DNA of 6,400 bases. Source: SZUA-430 sp036840015 (GTDB lineage Bacteria; Pseudomonadota; Alphaproteobacteria; Micropepsales; Micropepsaceae). Below, in pieces: positions 1 to 6,400 of this stretch (position 1 is the first letter of the stretch; every line of letters begins with the position of its first letter). A program made the position numbers and the translations under genes. Location of the stretch: contig DAISVV010000188.1 in assembly GCA_036840015.1 (NCBI GenBank), positions 1 to 6,400 of the forward strand, in the 5' to 3' direction. The notes beneath the pieces were generated by a model. The model was given only the letters and a program-made list of their open reading frames with translations. It was not told the DNA's origin and ran no database searches.

Positions 1-1287
1 CATCGCCTCCAGAAAGGCATCGACGCTGGCGGCCTTGCCGTCCCAGCGCGCGAAGTACAGATCGCAGCCGCGGCGGAAGGTCTCCTCGCCGAGCAGGGTG
101 TGCAGCATGCGCACCACCTCGGCGCCCTTTTCGTAGACGGTGGCGGTGTAGAAGTTGTTGATCTCGACGTAGCTGTCGGGACGCACCGGATGCGCCAGCG
201 CGCCTGCGTCCGCGGGGATCTGGCGCATGCGCAGCATGCGCACGTCCTCGATGCGCTTGACCGCGCGCGAACGCAGGTCGGCGGTGAACTCCTGGTCGCG
301 GAACACGGTGAAGCCTTCCTTCAGCGACAGCTGGAACCAGTCGCGGCAGGTGACCCTGTTGCCCGACCAGTTGTGGAAGTACTCGTGGCCGACGACGGCT
401 TCGATCTGGTCATAGTCGGCGTCGGTTGCGGTGTCGGGCCGTGCGAGCACCAGCTTGTCGTTGAAGATGTTGAGGCCCTTGTTCTCCATGGCCCCGAAAT
501 TGAAGGCGCTGACGGCAACGATGTTGAAGACGTCGAGATCGTACTCGCGGCCAAAGGCAGCCTCGTCCCACTTCATCGAGCGCTTGAGCGCGCCCATGGC
601 GAAATCGACCTTGTCCTCGTTGCCGTGGGTTACATAGATGCCGAGCTTCACGCGCCGGCCCGAGCGGGTGACAAACGTGTCCTCGCGCTGGGCAAGGTCG
701 CCGGCGACGATGGCAAAGAGGTAGGAGGGCTTGGGGAACGGGTCATCCCAGTCGGCCATGTGGCGCCCGCCCGGCAGCGTGCTGTAGCCGGCGGGGTTCC
801 CGTTGGACAGCAGGATCGGGAAGCGGGCGCGGTCGGCAATCATGCGCACGCGATAGACCGACATGTTGTCCGGGCGGTCATAGGAATAGGTGATGCGACG
901 GAAGCCCTCGGACTCGCACTGCGTGCAGAACATGCCGTCTGACATGTAGAGACCGGACAGGGCGGTGTTGGCGGCGGGATTGATCTCGACGGCGGTGTCG
1001 AGGCGGAAGCGCGTGGCGGGCGGGTTGTGGATTGTAAGGTGCGTTCCGGTGAGCGTGTAGGCGTCCTTGCCGAGGGGGCGGCCATCAAGCTTGATGTCGA
1101 GGAGCTTGAGGTGTTCCCCATCGAGTTCGAGGGGGCCACCGTCGGCGCCCTGCCGTTCGACATGAATGGTAGCGAAGACGCGGGTCGCCGTCTCGTCAAG
1201 GTGGAACTCGAGTTCTGTGCGCGCAACGCGATAGGGCGCGGGCCTGTAGTCGCGGCGCAGGACGGGGACGGGTTGTTCGGTCTTCAT
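1..1287 (-). CDS. pepN: Aminopeptidase N (M1 family zinc metallopeptidase), N-terminal half; runs off the left edge
   Basis: Cytosolic zinc aminopeptidase that removes N-terminal residues from peptides late in protein turnover. 429 codons are visible, open to position 1 with no stop; the E. coli enzyme has about 870 residues, so roughly half is present. Seen in the translation: an N-terminal beta domain to about residue 195, with the substrate-pocket segment CTQCESEGF (Q123, E125); the GAMEN exopeptidase motif at 265-269; the zinc site HEYFH at 301-305 followed by Glu324, exactly HEXXH-X18-E; and Tyr385 in VYEKGAE, matching the transition-state tyrosine. All these sit four residues later than in E. 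coli PepN, so no internal gaps are evident. The Ig-like and C-terminal helical domains lie outside the window. The ATG at 1287 is chosen because the N-terminus (DYRPAPYRV) aligns with PepN and a purine-rich ribosome site lies 7 nt upstream. It follows the 178-residue gene by 74 nt on the same strand. All key catalytic residues are intact. Identification is firm. Confidence 0.97.
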   Translation of the reverse strand, partial: MKTEQPVPVLRRDYRPAPYRVARTELEFHLDETATRVFATIHVERQGADGGPLELDGEHLKLLDIKLDGRPLGKDAYTLTGTHLTIHNPPATRFRLDTAVEINPAANTALSGLYMSDGMFCTQCESEGFRRITYSYDRPDNMSVYRVRMIADRARFPILLSNGNPAGYSTLPGGRHMADWDDPFPKPSYLFAIVAGDLAQREDTFVTRSGRRVKLGIYVTHGNEDKVDFAMGALKRSMKWDEAAFGREYDLDVFNIVAVSAFNFGAMENKGLNIFNDKLVLARPDTATDADYDQIEAVVGHEYFHNWSGNRVTCRDWFQLSLKEGFTVFRDQEFTADLRSRAVKRIEDVRMLRMRQIPADAGALAHPVRPDSYVEINNFYTATVYEKGAEVVRMLHTLLGEETFRRGCDLYFARWDGKAASVDAFLEAM

Positions 1288-1294
1288 CGGGCAG

Positions 1295-1302
1295 CCTTCC
1301 TT
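1295..1302 (-). promoter_or_regulatory. Ribosome binding site of pepN, in a hairpin loop
   Basis: The minus strand reads AAGGAAGG here, 7 nt before the ATG at 1287, which fixes the pepN start. Most of it (1296-1302) is the 7-nt loop between perfectly complementary 6-base arms at 1290-1295 and 1303-1308, so the site would be displayed in a loop if the hairpin forms in the mRNA. The sequence and spacing are directly seen; any effect on translation is inference. Confidence 0.75.
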
Positions 1303-1325
1303 GCTGCCACGGGTTTACTGCATTT

Positions 1326-1360
1326 GGGCCCGGACGCAACAGGGGTTGCGCAGCCGGCTG
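1326..1360. repeat. Cluster of short inverted repeats between the 178-residue gene and pepN
   Basis: Just after the stop codon at 1362-1364 (minus strand) lie a perfect 10-bp palindrome CAGCCGGCTG (1351-1360), a perfect 6-bp stem with a 4-nt loop (arms 1335-1340 and 1345-1350), and the palindrome GGGCCC (1326-1331). No T-tract follows on either strand, so an intrinsic terminator is not supported. It could be an intercistronic RNA structure affecting stability, a protein-binding site, or chance in GC-rich DNA. Confidence 0.5.
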
Positions 1361-1361
1361 C

Positions 1362-1898
1362 CTACTGGTGCACGTCCTGGTCGATGTGGCGCAGGATGGC
1401 GGCGGCTTCCTGGGCGAGCGCGCCGACTTCATCGGACACGTTGCCGGCCTCCATTTTCGCGTGGTTCACCAGCGACCGAAGCAGCATGGCCATCTTGGGC
1501 GAGTTCATGATCAGCCGTGCCTGGAATTCGACGCGGAAGGGGTGGAGTTCATATTCCGCGCCGGGTACGCGCCATCCACCCCAGTCGCTGTCACCGGTGA
1601 CGACCGTGGGGTGGGTTCCCGGATAGGGGTGGCCCGAGCAGTCCTCGACGTTCTTCGTCTTGTTCTTGGTACGGATGATCCGCCACTGCTCCGCCGTGCC
1701 GCTGATCGATGTCTTCTCGGGCGCGTCGGCCTGCAGTTCGTCGGCGGCGAATTCGCGGCCAAGGCCGACTTCGTAGTGGATGCGCAGTGGCTCTTCGATG
1801 CCCTTGGTCCAGTGCGGGATGATTTTCTCTACCACGGACCAGGTGCCCACTGTCCTCACGTAGACTCTCTGGTTCTTGTGGAATTGAGCCTTCGCCAT
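1362..1898 (-). CDS. Uncharacterised protein of 178 residues
   Basis: I do not recognise a named family. The protein is soluble-looking: no signal peptide and no membrane segment. The N-terminal part (residues 6-55, from FHKNQRVYVRTVGTW to VGLGREFAADEL) has the alternating short-strand character and Gly/Trp turns of a small beta-barrel, perhaps SH3-like; this is inference from appearance only. The middle (about 85-120) is rich in Gly, Pro and Trp (HPYPG, DWGGWRVPGAEYELHPF). The C-terminus (about 124-175) is helical and amphipathic, ending HIDQDVHQ. Only one Cys (Cys87) is present, so no zinc-finger pair. The ATG at 1898 is the natural start, with a weak GGGG-containing ribosome site about 6 nt upstream. 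It lies between the RND transporter and pepN on the same strand, 73 and 74 nt away, so co-transcription with pepN is possible but not shown. The frame has normal coding character for this genome and is very likely a real gene. Confidence 0.85.
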   Translation of the reverse strand: MAKAQFHKNQRVYVRTVGTWSVVEKIIPHWTKGIEEPLRIHYEVGLGREFAADELQADAPEKTSISGTAEQWRIIRTKNKTKNVEDCSGHPYPGTHPTVVTGDSDWGGWRVPGAEYELHPFRVEFQARLIMNSPKMAMLLRSLVNHAKMEAGNVSDEVGALAQEAAAILRHIDQDVHQ

Positions 1899-1915
1899 GC
1901 AAACCCCGTCGGTGC

Positions 1916-1936
1916 TTCACGCCTTCGCGGCGTAAA
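1916..1936 (-). other. RNA hairpin between the RND transporter gene and the 178-residue gene
   Basis: On the minus strand, TTTACGCC (1936-1929) can pair with GGCGTGAA (1923-1916) around a 5-nt loop, giving an 8-bp stem with one G-U pair. It begins 35 nt after the transporter stop codon and ends 17 nt before the next ATG. There is no T-tract after it, so it is not a classical intrinsic terminator. It may mark the 3' end of the pump mRNA or be a structured leader of the next gene. On the plus strand the stem is broken by a C-A mismatch, which favours a role in minus-strand RNA. Confidence 0.4.
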
Positions 1937-1971
1937 CAATTGCATGGTCTGCGTTAAAGCCTGCTAAAGGT

Positions 1972-4900
1972 TCAGTCGGGAATGGCGGCGTTGGGCTGTG
2001 CCAAACCGGGAATCTTGCCGCGGATGCGGCTGAACCACGCAAAGGCGTCGGCCATCAGCGTGTAGGCGACGGGCACGATGAACAGGGTGAGCAGCGTCGA
2101 GGACAGGATGCCCCCGATGATCAGCACGCCCATGCCATTGCGGAATTCCGCGCCCTGGCTCACCGATATGGCAACCGGGATCATGCCGAAGACGGTTGCA
2201 AGCTGGGTCATCAGCACGGGGCGCATGCGGCGCGGGCCTGCCTCGGAGATCGCGTCGTGCGCCGAGAGGCCACGCTGCTCGCGCGCCGTGTTGGCGTAGT
2301 CGACGAGCAGGATGCCATTCTTCATCACAAGTCCCATGAGCGCGATCATGCCGATCTGCGCAAACATGGTCAGCGTCATGCCCGACAGCCATAGTGCGGC
2401 GAAGGCGCCGACAAAGGACAGCGGTGCCGTCAGCATGATGATGGCGGGCTGCGAGAAGCTGTTGAACTGGCTGGCGAGGATCATGTAAAGCGCAAGGATC
2501 GCAAGCAGGAAGGCAAACGCGATCGCGTCTGCGGCCTCCTTCATGCGCTCGGCCTGTCCGATGAAGGTTCCCTTGTAGCCCGGCGGCATGCCGATCTTTG
2601 TAACCAGTTTCTGCATCCGGTCGGTCGCCGTGCCGAGCGCGATCCCCGGCGGGGTGTTTGCCATGACCGTGATGGTGCGCGCGCGGTTGCGGCGGTCGAC
2701 CTGCGCGGGGCTTTCCTCGATGCGGAACGAGGCCATGCTGGCGAGATCGACAAGGTTCCCGTTGTTCGTGCGGACCTGGATCTGTGCCAGCTTGGCGGGA
2801 TCGTTGCGCTGTTCTTCCTCCAGGCGCACGCGCACGTCATAGCGGTTGCCGAGTTCCTCGTACGTGCCGGCGTCGACGCCGCCCACGAGCGCGCGCACCG
2901 TTGTGGCAAGCGGTCTGATGGCAGCACCAAGGTCGGCGGCGCGATCGCGATCGACATCGATCTGGACCTCGGGCTTGCCCGCCTCGTAGGACGAGCGCAC
3001 ATCGGTGAAGGTGGTGGCGTCCGCGCGCATCGCTGCTACGATCGCGTCAGCCTTCTCGCGCAGGACCTCGAGCGAGGGCCCCTGCAGCGAGTAGGTGATG
3101 GCGACGTTGAAGCTCGAGTTGCCGCCGATCCAGGGAACCTCGGTGGCTTCGATGTGCTTTGCCTCGGGAATGGCCTTTGCGAGGGCCATGCGGGCTTCCT
3201 GCATGATCACGAACTGGTCGCGGCTACGGCCCTTCTTTGGCGTCAGGCCGGCGTAGATGCTGATGCGATTGATGCGGCCCTGCGTGCCGCCGCCCACCGT
3301 CACGAATACGGTCTTGATGTCGGGCAGGGCCAGGAGGGTCTTGCTGATGCGCTGGCTGACGGCGCGGGCCTCGGCGATGCCGGTGCCGAAGGGCAGGTCG
3401 ACCTGGCCCAGGAATTCCGACCGGTCGGCCTTGGACTGGAAGTCGAAGGGAATGCCGCGGGCCAGCATCATGCCGGCAACGATGAAGGCAAAGCCGCCCG
3501 CCAGCACGATCAGGCGGTGGGAGAGCGACCATTTCAGGCCGCGCCTGTAGGCTTCTTCCATGGCGCGGTGGAAATGCTCCACGCGCTGCGCGATGGGGCC
3601 GAGCTTCAGCTTGGTAAGGAACTTCGCGCAGAGCGCGGGTGTCAGTGTCAGCGACACCAGCAGCGACACCATGACCGAAAACACGATGGCCAGGCCGTAG
3701 TGATAGAAAAACCGGCCGATGATGCCGTCCATGAAGGCGATGGGCACGAAAACCGCGACGACCGCCCAGGTGCCGGCCATGACGGCAACGCCTACCTCGG
3801 CCGTTCCCTTGGAGGCCGCTTCCATGGGCGACATGCCTTCCTCGAGCTTGCGGTGGACGCTTTCCAGCACGACGATGGCGTCGTCGACCAGCAGGCCGAC
3901 GGCGACAGAGAACGCCATCAGCGTCAGGTTGTTCAGCGTGAAGTCGGCGAGATAGAAGGCAAAGAAGGTCGCGATCAGCGATGTTGGCATGGCGACGGCC
4001 ACGATCACTGTCGCGCGGAAGTCCAGCAGAAAGGCCATCGTGATCACGATGACCAGGAAGATGCCGAGCACGATGTCGAAGCCGACGTCGTTGATCGAAT
4101 CCTCGATGAAGAGCGAGGTGTCGCGCGCGAGGATCATGTCCACGCCGGCCGGCAGGTCGGCGCGCATCTGCTCGATCTCGGCCTTGATGGCCTTGGCGAC
4201 CTCGACGGTGTTCTGCCCCGATTGACGTCGGATCTCAAGCGAGATCCCGGGCTTGCCGTTCAGGGTGGCGAAGGTGCGTTCATCCTCGGCTCCGTCCTCG
4301 ATGCGGGCGACGTCTCCGAGCAATGTGGGCAACTGAAGGGGGCGGAAGGCGACAGCAATCTTGCGGAAGTCGTCGACTGATTTGACCTCGCCCTTGGTTT
4401 TCACGCTGAACTCGGCGCGGTCGCCCGGCAGGGTCAGGTTGCCGCCGGGTACGTCGGTGTTTTCGCGCCTGATGGCGGCAACCACATCGTCGGCGGTGAT
4501 GTTGTAGGCGCGCAGCTTGTCGGCATCGAGCCACACGCGGATCTGCCGCTTGCGGCCGCCGAGGATGACCACCTGGCCGACGCCGGGCACACGCTGCAGG
4601 CGTTCCTTCACGATCTTGTCGGCGAATTCCGTCAGGTCGCGGGTCGCCATGTCGCCCGACAGCATGACCGAGAGAATGGGCTCTGCGTCTGGGTCGATCT
4701 TCTGGATGACGGGCTGCTCGGCGTCCTGGGGCAGGTCGCGCAGCGCGAGGTTGACCTTGTCGCGCACGTCCTGGGCCTTGATGTCGCCATTTTCGCTGAG
4801 GCCGAACTCGATCATGATGACCGAGGCGCCCTCGAAGCTCTGAGAGGTGAGCGACTTGATGCCGCCGAGCGTGTTGACCTGCGCTTCGATCGTGTCGGTG

Positions 4901-5088
4901 ACAGCGGTTTCGACCGCGTCCGGGCTTGCGCCTTCGAGAACGGTCTGGATCGTCACATAGGGAAACTCGACGCGTGGAAAGAGGTCGACGCCGATGCGCT
5001 GGAGCGACACCCATCCCAGGGCCACGAGGGCGCCGATGAGCATGACCGCCAGAACGGGGCGGCGGATCGAAAGATCTGAAATCCACAT
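1972..5088 (-). CDS. RND efflux transporter, inner-membrane permease (AcrB/HAE-1 type)
   Basis: Proton-driven inner-membrane pump of a tripartite efflux system, working as a trimer that takes substrates from the periplasm or outer leaflet. At 1038 residues it is close to the usual 1030-1050. The layout is canonical: TM1 at about 10-28, a large periplasmic porter/docking loop to about 333, TM2-TM6 at about 335-487, TM7 at about 523-543, a second periplasmic loop to about 855, then TM8-TM12 at about 856-1012. The proton-relay residues are intact: Asp402-Asp403 in TM4 (GLLVDDAIVVLE), Lys923 in TM10 (VMKNGILLVDYA) and Arg954 before RPVLMT, with the Lys-Arg spacing of 31 seen in AcrB (Lys940/Arg971). 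The charged TM4 motif and overall sequence suit hydrophobic/amphiphilic drug exporters rather than SecDF or MmpL types; the heavy-metal (HME) clade cannot be fully excluded but looks less likely. The substrate cannot be told. It starts 18 nt after the adaptor stop, with only a weak ribosome site, suggesting coupled translation. Start MWISDLSIRRPV is typical of the family. Confidence 0.97.
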   Translation of the reverse strand: MWISDLSIRRPVLAVMLIGALVALGWVSLQRIGVDLFPRVEFPYVTIQTVLEGASPDAVETAVTDTIEAQVNTLGGIKSLTSQSFEGASVIMIEFGLSENGDIKAQDVRDKVNLALRDLPQDAEQPVIQKIDPDAEPILSVMLSGDMATRDLTEFADKIVKERLQRVPGVGQVVILGGRKRQIRVWLDADKLRAYNITADDVVAAIRRENTDVPGGNLTLPGDRAEFSVKTKGEVKSVDDFRKIAVAFRPLQLPTLLGDVARIEDGAEDERTFATLNGKPGISLEIRRQSGQNTVEVAKAIKAEIEQMRADLPAGVDMILARDTSLFIEDSINDVGFDIVLGIFLVIVITMAFLLDFRATVIVAVAMPTSLIATFFAFYLADFTLNNLTLMAFSVAVGLLVDDAIVVLESVHRKLEEGMSPMEAASKGTAEVGVAVMAGTWAVVAVFVPIAFMDGIIGRFFYHYGLAIVFSVMVSLLVSLTLTPALCAKFLTKLKLGPIAQRVEHFHRAMEEAYRRGLKWSLSHRLIVLAGGFAFIVAGMMLARGIPFDFQSKADRSEFLGQVDLPFGTGIAEARAVSQRISKTLLALPDIKTVFVTVGGGTQGRINRISIYAGLTPKKGRSRDQFVIMQEARMALAKAIPEAKHIEATEVPWIGGNSSFNVAITYSLQGPSLEVLREKADAIVAAMRADATTFTDVRSSYEAGKPEVQIDVDRDRAADLGAAIRPLATTVRALVGGVDAGTYEELGNRYDVRVRLEEEQRNDPAKLAQIQVRTNNGNLVDLASMASFRIEESPAQVDRRNRARTITVMANTPPGIALGTATDRMQKLVTKIGMPPGYKGTFIGQAERMKEAADAIAFAFLLAILALYMILASQFNSFSQPAIIMLTAPLSFVGAFAALWLSGMTLTMFAQIGMIALMGLVMKNGILLVDYANTAREQRGLSAHDAISEAGPRRMRPVLMTQLATVFGMIPVAISVSQGAEFRNGMGVLIIGGILSSTLLTLFIVPVAYTLMADAFAWFSRIRGKIPGLAQPNAAIPD

Positions 5089-5106
5089 GTGACGTCGCCG
5101 GTCCGC

Positions 5107-6258
5107 TTAGAGTTGAGCCTGGGTGGGCTTGGTGTCGGCGACGGAGGATTTCTGGACCTCGACCGGCACGCCGTCGGCGAGTTGCTGGACGTTCGGGCCG
5201 CCGAGCAGTTCGGTGCCCACGGGAACGTTGTTGAGGATCTCGACGCGCTCGCCATCAAGCTCGCGGACCGAGAGGCGGATCTTGCGCGCCTTGCCCTTGT
5301 CATTGATGAAGGCATAGCGGGCGCCGGCGGTTCCCAGAACGACGCGGCGGTCGGCGACGAGCGCCGGCCGTGGTTCGGGCAGGAGTTCGACCCGCGCATA
5401 GAGGCCAGGCAGGATCTTGTAGCCGGGGTTGGGAAGCGCGATGCGCACCTCGACGCCGCGGGAGCGGTAGTCGACGCCGTAGTTGATGACGGCAACCTTG
5501 CCCTCGAAGGTCTTGTCGATGCCATCCACGCGAATGCGCGCGGGCATGCCCAGCTTGAGCTGCCCGAAATTCACGCTGGGCGTGTTCACGATTACCGCGA
5601 GGGGGTCGATGCCCATGATCTGCACGACGCCCGAGGCGCCGCCGGGCATGCCGCCGAAGCGCGTCGCCATGAAGCGGCCTTCGTAGACATCCTTGCGCGA
5701 GATCACGCCGTCATAGGGCGCGCGGACGGTGGTGTCGTTCAGCATCTGGCGGGCCTGGGCAAGGCGGGCTTCCCAGACGCCGAGCTGGGCAGTCGCCACG
5801 TCGGCGCCGGTTTTGGTGGTGTCCATGCGGGACTGGCTGACCCAGCCGCCCGTCTTCAGCGTGTTCTGCCGGTTCAGTTCGTTCTTGGCATTGGCCAGCT
5901 GCGCGCGGGCGAGTGCAACCTGGCTCTCGAGTTCCTTCACCTGCAGGCGGATGTCCACATCGCGCGTGCGGAACAGCGGCTCGCCCTTCTTCACGCGGCT
6001 GCCCACATTCACCCAGACCTGTTCGATGATGCCGTCGACCGAGGGGCCGATATCGGTCTGGCGCGATGGTGTCAGTGATCCGGTTGCGAGGATCGGCAGA
6101 GAGACTTCGGTCCTTGTCACCTTGCTCGTCGTAACGGAAACGGCTGCGACCTTGACCGGCGTGGCCTGTTCGGTCGCGGTGTCCTTCTTGCCGCATGCGG
6201 CCAGACCAAGGGCCAGGGTCGAGGCGAGCGTAAGGGACACGATGCGGAAGGCGCGCAT
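5107..6258 (-). CDS. RND efflux periplasmic adaptor lipoprotein (membrane fusion protein, HlyD/AcrA type)
   Basis: Periplasmic adaptor joining the RND transporter to an outer-membrane channel. Using the ATG at 6258 the protein has 383 residues: a lipoprotein signal (basic MRAFR, hydrophobic core, lipobox LAAC with Cys22 as the lipidation site), the first half of a lipoyl domain (about 64-97, GIIEQVWVNVGSRVKKGEPL), an alpha-helical hairpin rich in Ala/Gln/Leu (about 100-172), the second lipoyl half with the family signature VRAPYDGVI (178-186), a beta-barrel (about 215-295) and a membrane-proximal domain (about 300-370). An in-frame ATG at 6294 would add 12 residues before the signal peptide; I prefer 6258 because it gives a normal signal length and because a candidate -10 box would place transcription start near 6292. 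Neither start has a clear ribosome site. The residue after Cys22 is Gly, not the Asp that holds AcrA-type lipoproteins in the inner membrane of enterics. First gene of the pump operon. Confidence 0.95.
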   Translation of the reverse strand: MRAFRIVSLTLASTLALGLAACGKKDTATEQATPVKVAAVSVTTSKVTRTEVSLPILATGSLTPSRQTDIGPSVDGIIEQVWVNVGSRVKKGEPLFRTRDVDIRLQVKELESQVALARAQLANAKNELNRQNTLKTGGWVSQSRMDTTKTGADVATAQLGVWEARLAQARQMLNDTTVRAPYDGVISRKDVYEGRFMATRFGGMPGGASGVVQIMGIDPLAVIVNTPSVNFGQLKLGMPARIRVDGIDKTFEGKVAVINYGVDYRSRGVEVRIALPNPGYKILPGLYARVELLPEPRPALVADRRVVLGTAGARYAFINDKGKARKIRLSVRELDGERVEILNNVPVGTELLGGPNVQQLADGVPVEVQKSSVADTKPTQAQL

Positions 6259-6271
6259 GAAAAAATACCGG

Positions 6272-6301
6272 TTGACGTTTAAGATCGTATACATGGATAC
6301 T
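6272..6301 (+). promoter_or_regulatory. Candidate promoter of the divergent plus-strand gene
   Basis: TTGACG (6272-6277), five of six matches to the -35 consensus, is followed after 18 nt by GATACT (6296-6301), four of six to the -10 consensus. Transcription would start near 6308, about 35 nt before the proposed TTG start. It lies in the only AT-rich stretch of the window. The -35/-10 match is seen; activity is inferred. Confidence 0.45.
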
Positions 6302-6325
6302 ATATATGCTTATACCAATTAAGAA
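6299..6325 (-). promoter_or_regulatory. Candidate promoter of the efflux operon
   Basis: On the minus strand TATAGT (6304-6299) matches the -10 consensus at five of six bases. The -35 is poor: TTCTTA (6325-6320) lies 15 nt upstream, shorter than the ideal spacing. A predicted start near 6292 gives a leader of about 34 nt to the ATG at 6258. The -10 box overlaps that of the opposite promoter by three bases. A weak -35 would fit a promoter that is normally low or regulated. Confidence 0.35.
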
Positions 6326-6328
6326 AGC

Positions 6329-6334
6329 AGGAAG
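6329..6334 (+). promoter_or_regulatory. Ribosome binding site of the divergent gene
   Basis: AGGAAG sits 8 nt before TTG at 6343. This is the best Shine-Dalgarno match in the region, and it decides the start: the alternative GTG at 6347 would lie 12 nt away in another frame. Confidence 0.55.
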
Positions 6335-6342
6335 CGCCGGCC

Positions 6343-6400
6343 TTGAGTGAGACATTTTCGTCCCCGGATCGCGGCAAGTCTGGCGCGGGCAAGACCGCAG
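6343..6400 (+). CDS. Start of a divergent gene, possibly the pump's transcriptional regulator; runs off the right edge
   Basis: Nineteen codons are visible from a TTG start, reading MSETFSSPDRGKSGAGKTA, with no stop. The support is the strong ribosome site 8 nt upstream, the promoter match before it and the open frame. The peptide is polar, rich in Ser, Gly and Lys, and looks like a disordered leader; no domain can be recognised. RND operons are very often flanked by a divergent TetR/AcrR-type repressor, whose helix-turn-helix usually follows such a short leader, so that is my guess from position alone. A MarR- or LysR-type regulator or an unrelated gene is equally compatible with this short piece. 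Confidence 0.5.
   Translation, partial: MSETFSSPDRGKSGAGKTA

Noticed and set aside
100..942. A 280-codon plus-strand open frame opposite pepN
   Set aside because: The minus strand here carries PepN with every catalytic motif in place; the plus-strand frame mirrors its codons.
1335..1350. Possible intrinsic terminator before pepN
   Set aside because: The stem is only 6 bp and no T-tract follows on either strand.
1368..1967. A 199-codon plus-strand open frame opposite the 178-residue gene
   Set aside because: Both strands are open here, but the minus-strand protein has a more natural composition, an ATG start and same-strand neighbours. The plus frame is His/Val/Gly/Arg-rich as expected of a shadow.
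3154..4380. A 408-codon open frame on the plus strand opposite the RND transporter
   Set aside because: It is a GC-rich antisense shadow: its product is a low-complexity run of His, Asp, Gly, Arg and Ala with no recognisable fold, while the opposite strand encodes an intact RND transporter.
5089..6078. A 329-codon plus-strand open frame opposite the adaptor gene
   Set aside because: It is antisense to an unmistakable adaptor protein and its composition is typical of mirrored GC-rich codons; no domain or ribosome site supports it.
6259..6294. Upstream ATG at 6294 as the adaptor start
   Set aside because: It adds 12 residues from AT-rich leader DNA before a signal peptide that is already complete from the ATG at 6258, has no ribosome site, and overlaps the predicted transcription start.
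1..6400. CRISPR arrays, tRNA or rRNA genes, insertion sequences, phage or defence genes
   Set aside because: I read for repeats, cloverleaf-like segments and transposase or defence motifs and saw none; the window is filled by the genes listed.

Overview
The window is GC-rich and gene-dense. It looks like ordinary chromosomal DNA from a Gram-negative bacterium, most likely an alphaproteobacterium. That placement rests on codon use and the overall style of the proteins; no rRNA or other marker is present, so I cannot name a genus. I see no tRNA, rRNA, CRISPR array, insertion sequence or phage gene.

Almost everything lies on the minus strand. Read in the direction of transcription (right to left) the order is: (1) a periplasmic adaptor lipoprotein of an RND efflux pump (6258-5107); (2) after 18 nt, the RND inner-membrane transporter (5088-1972); (3) after 73 nt containing a good hairpin, a small uncharacterised protein of 178 residues (1898-1362); (4) after 74 nt rich in inverted repeats, the first 429 codons of aminopeptidase N, PepN (1287 to beyond position 1). 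On the right edge a plus-strand gene begins at about 6343, divergent from the pump. Only 19 codons are visible. By position it may be the pump's regulator, but its family cannot be read from this piece.

The adaptor and transporter form a clear two-gene efflux operon. The transporter uses the proton gradient to drive substrate export, and the adaptor links it to an outer-membrane channel. No channel gene of the TolC type is in the window, so the pump probably borrows one encoded elsewhere. The 84-bp AT-rich gap between the adaptor start and the divergent gene holds candidate promoters in both directions whose -10 boxes overlap, a layout suited to mutually exclusive or jointly repressed transcription. 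PepN is a housekeeping zinc aminopeptidase and is probably not functionally tied to the pump.

I found no convincing new biological system. The items most worth a second look are the unknown 178-residue protein, the inverted-repeat cluster in front of pepN (including a Shine-Dalgarno sequence sitting in a hairpin loop), and the divergent pump/regulator control region.
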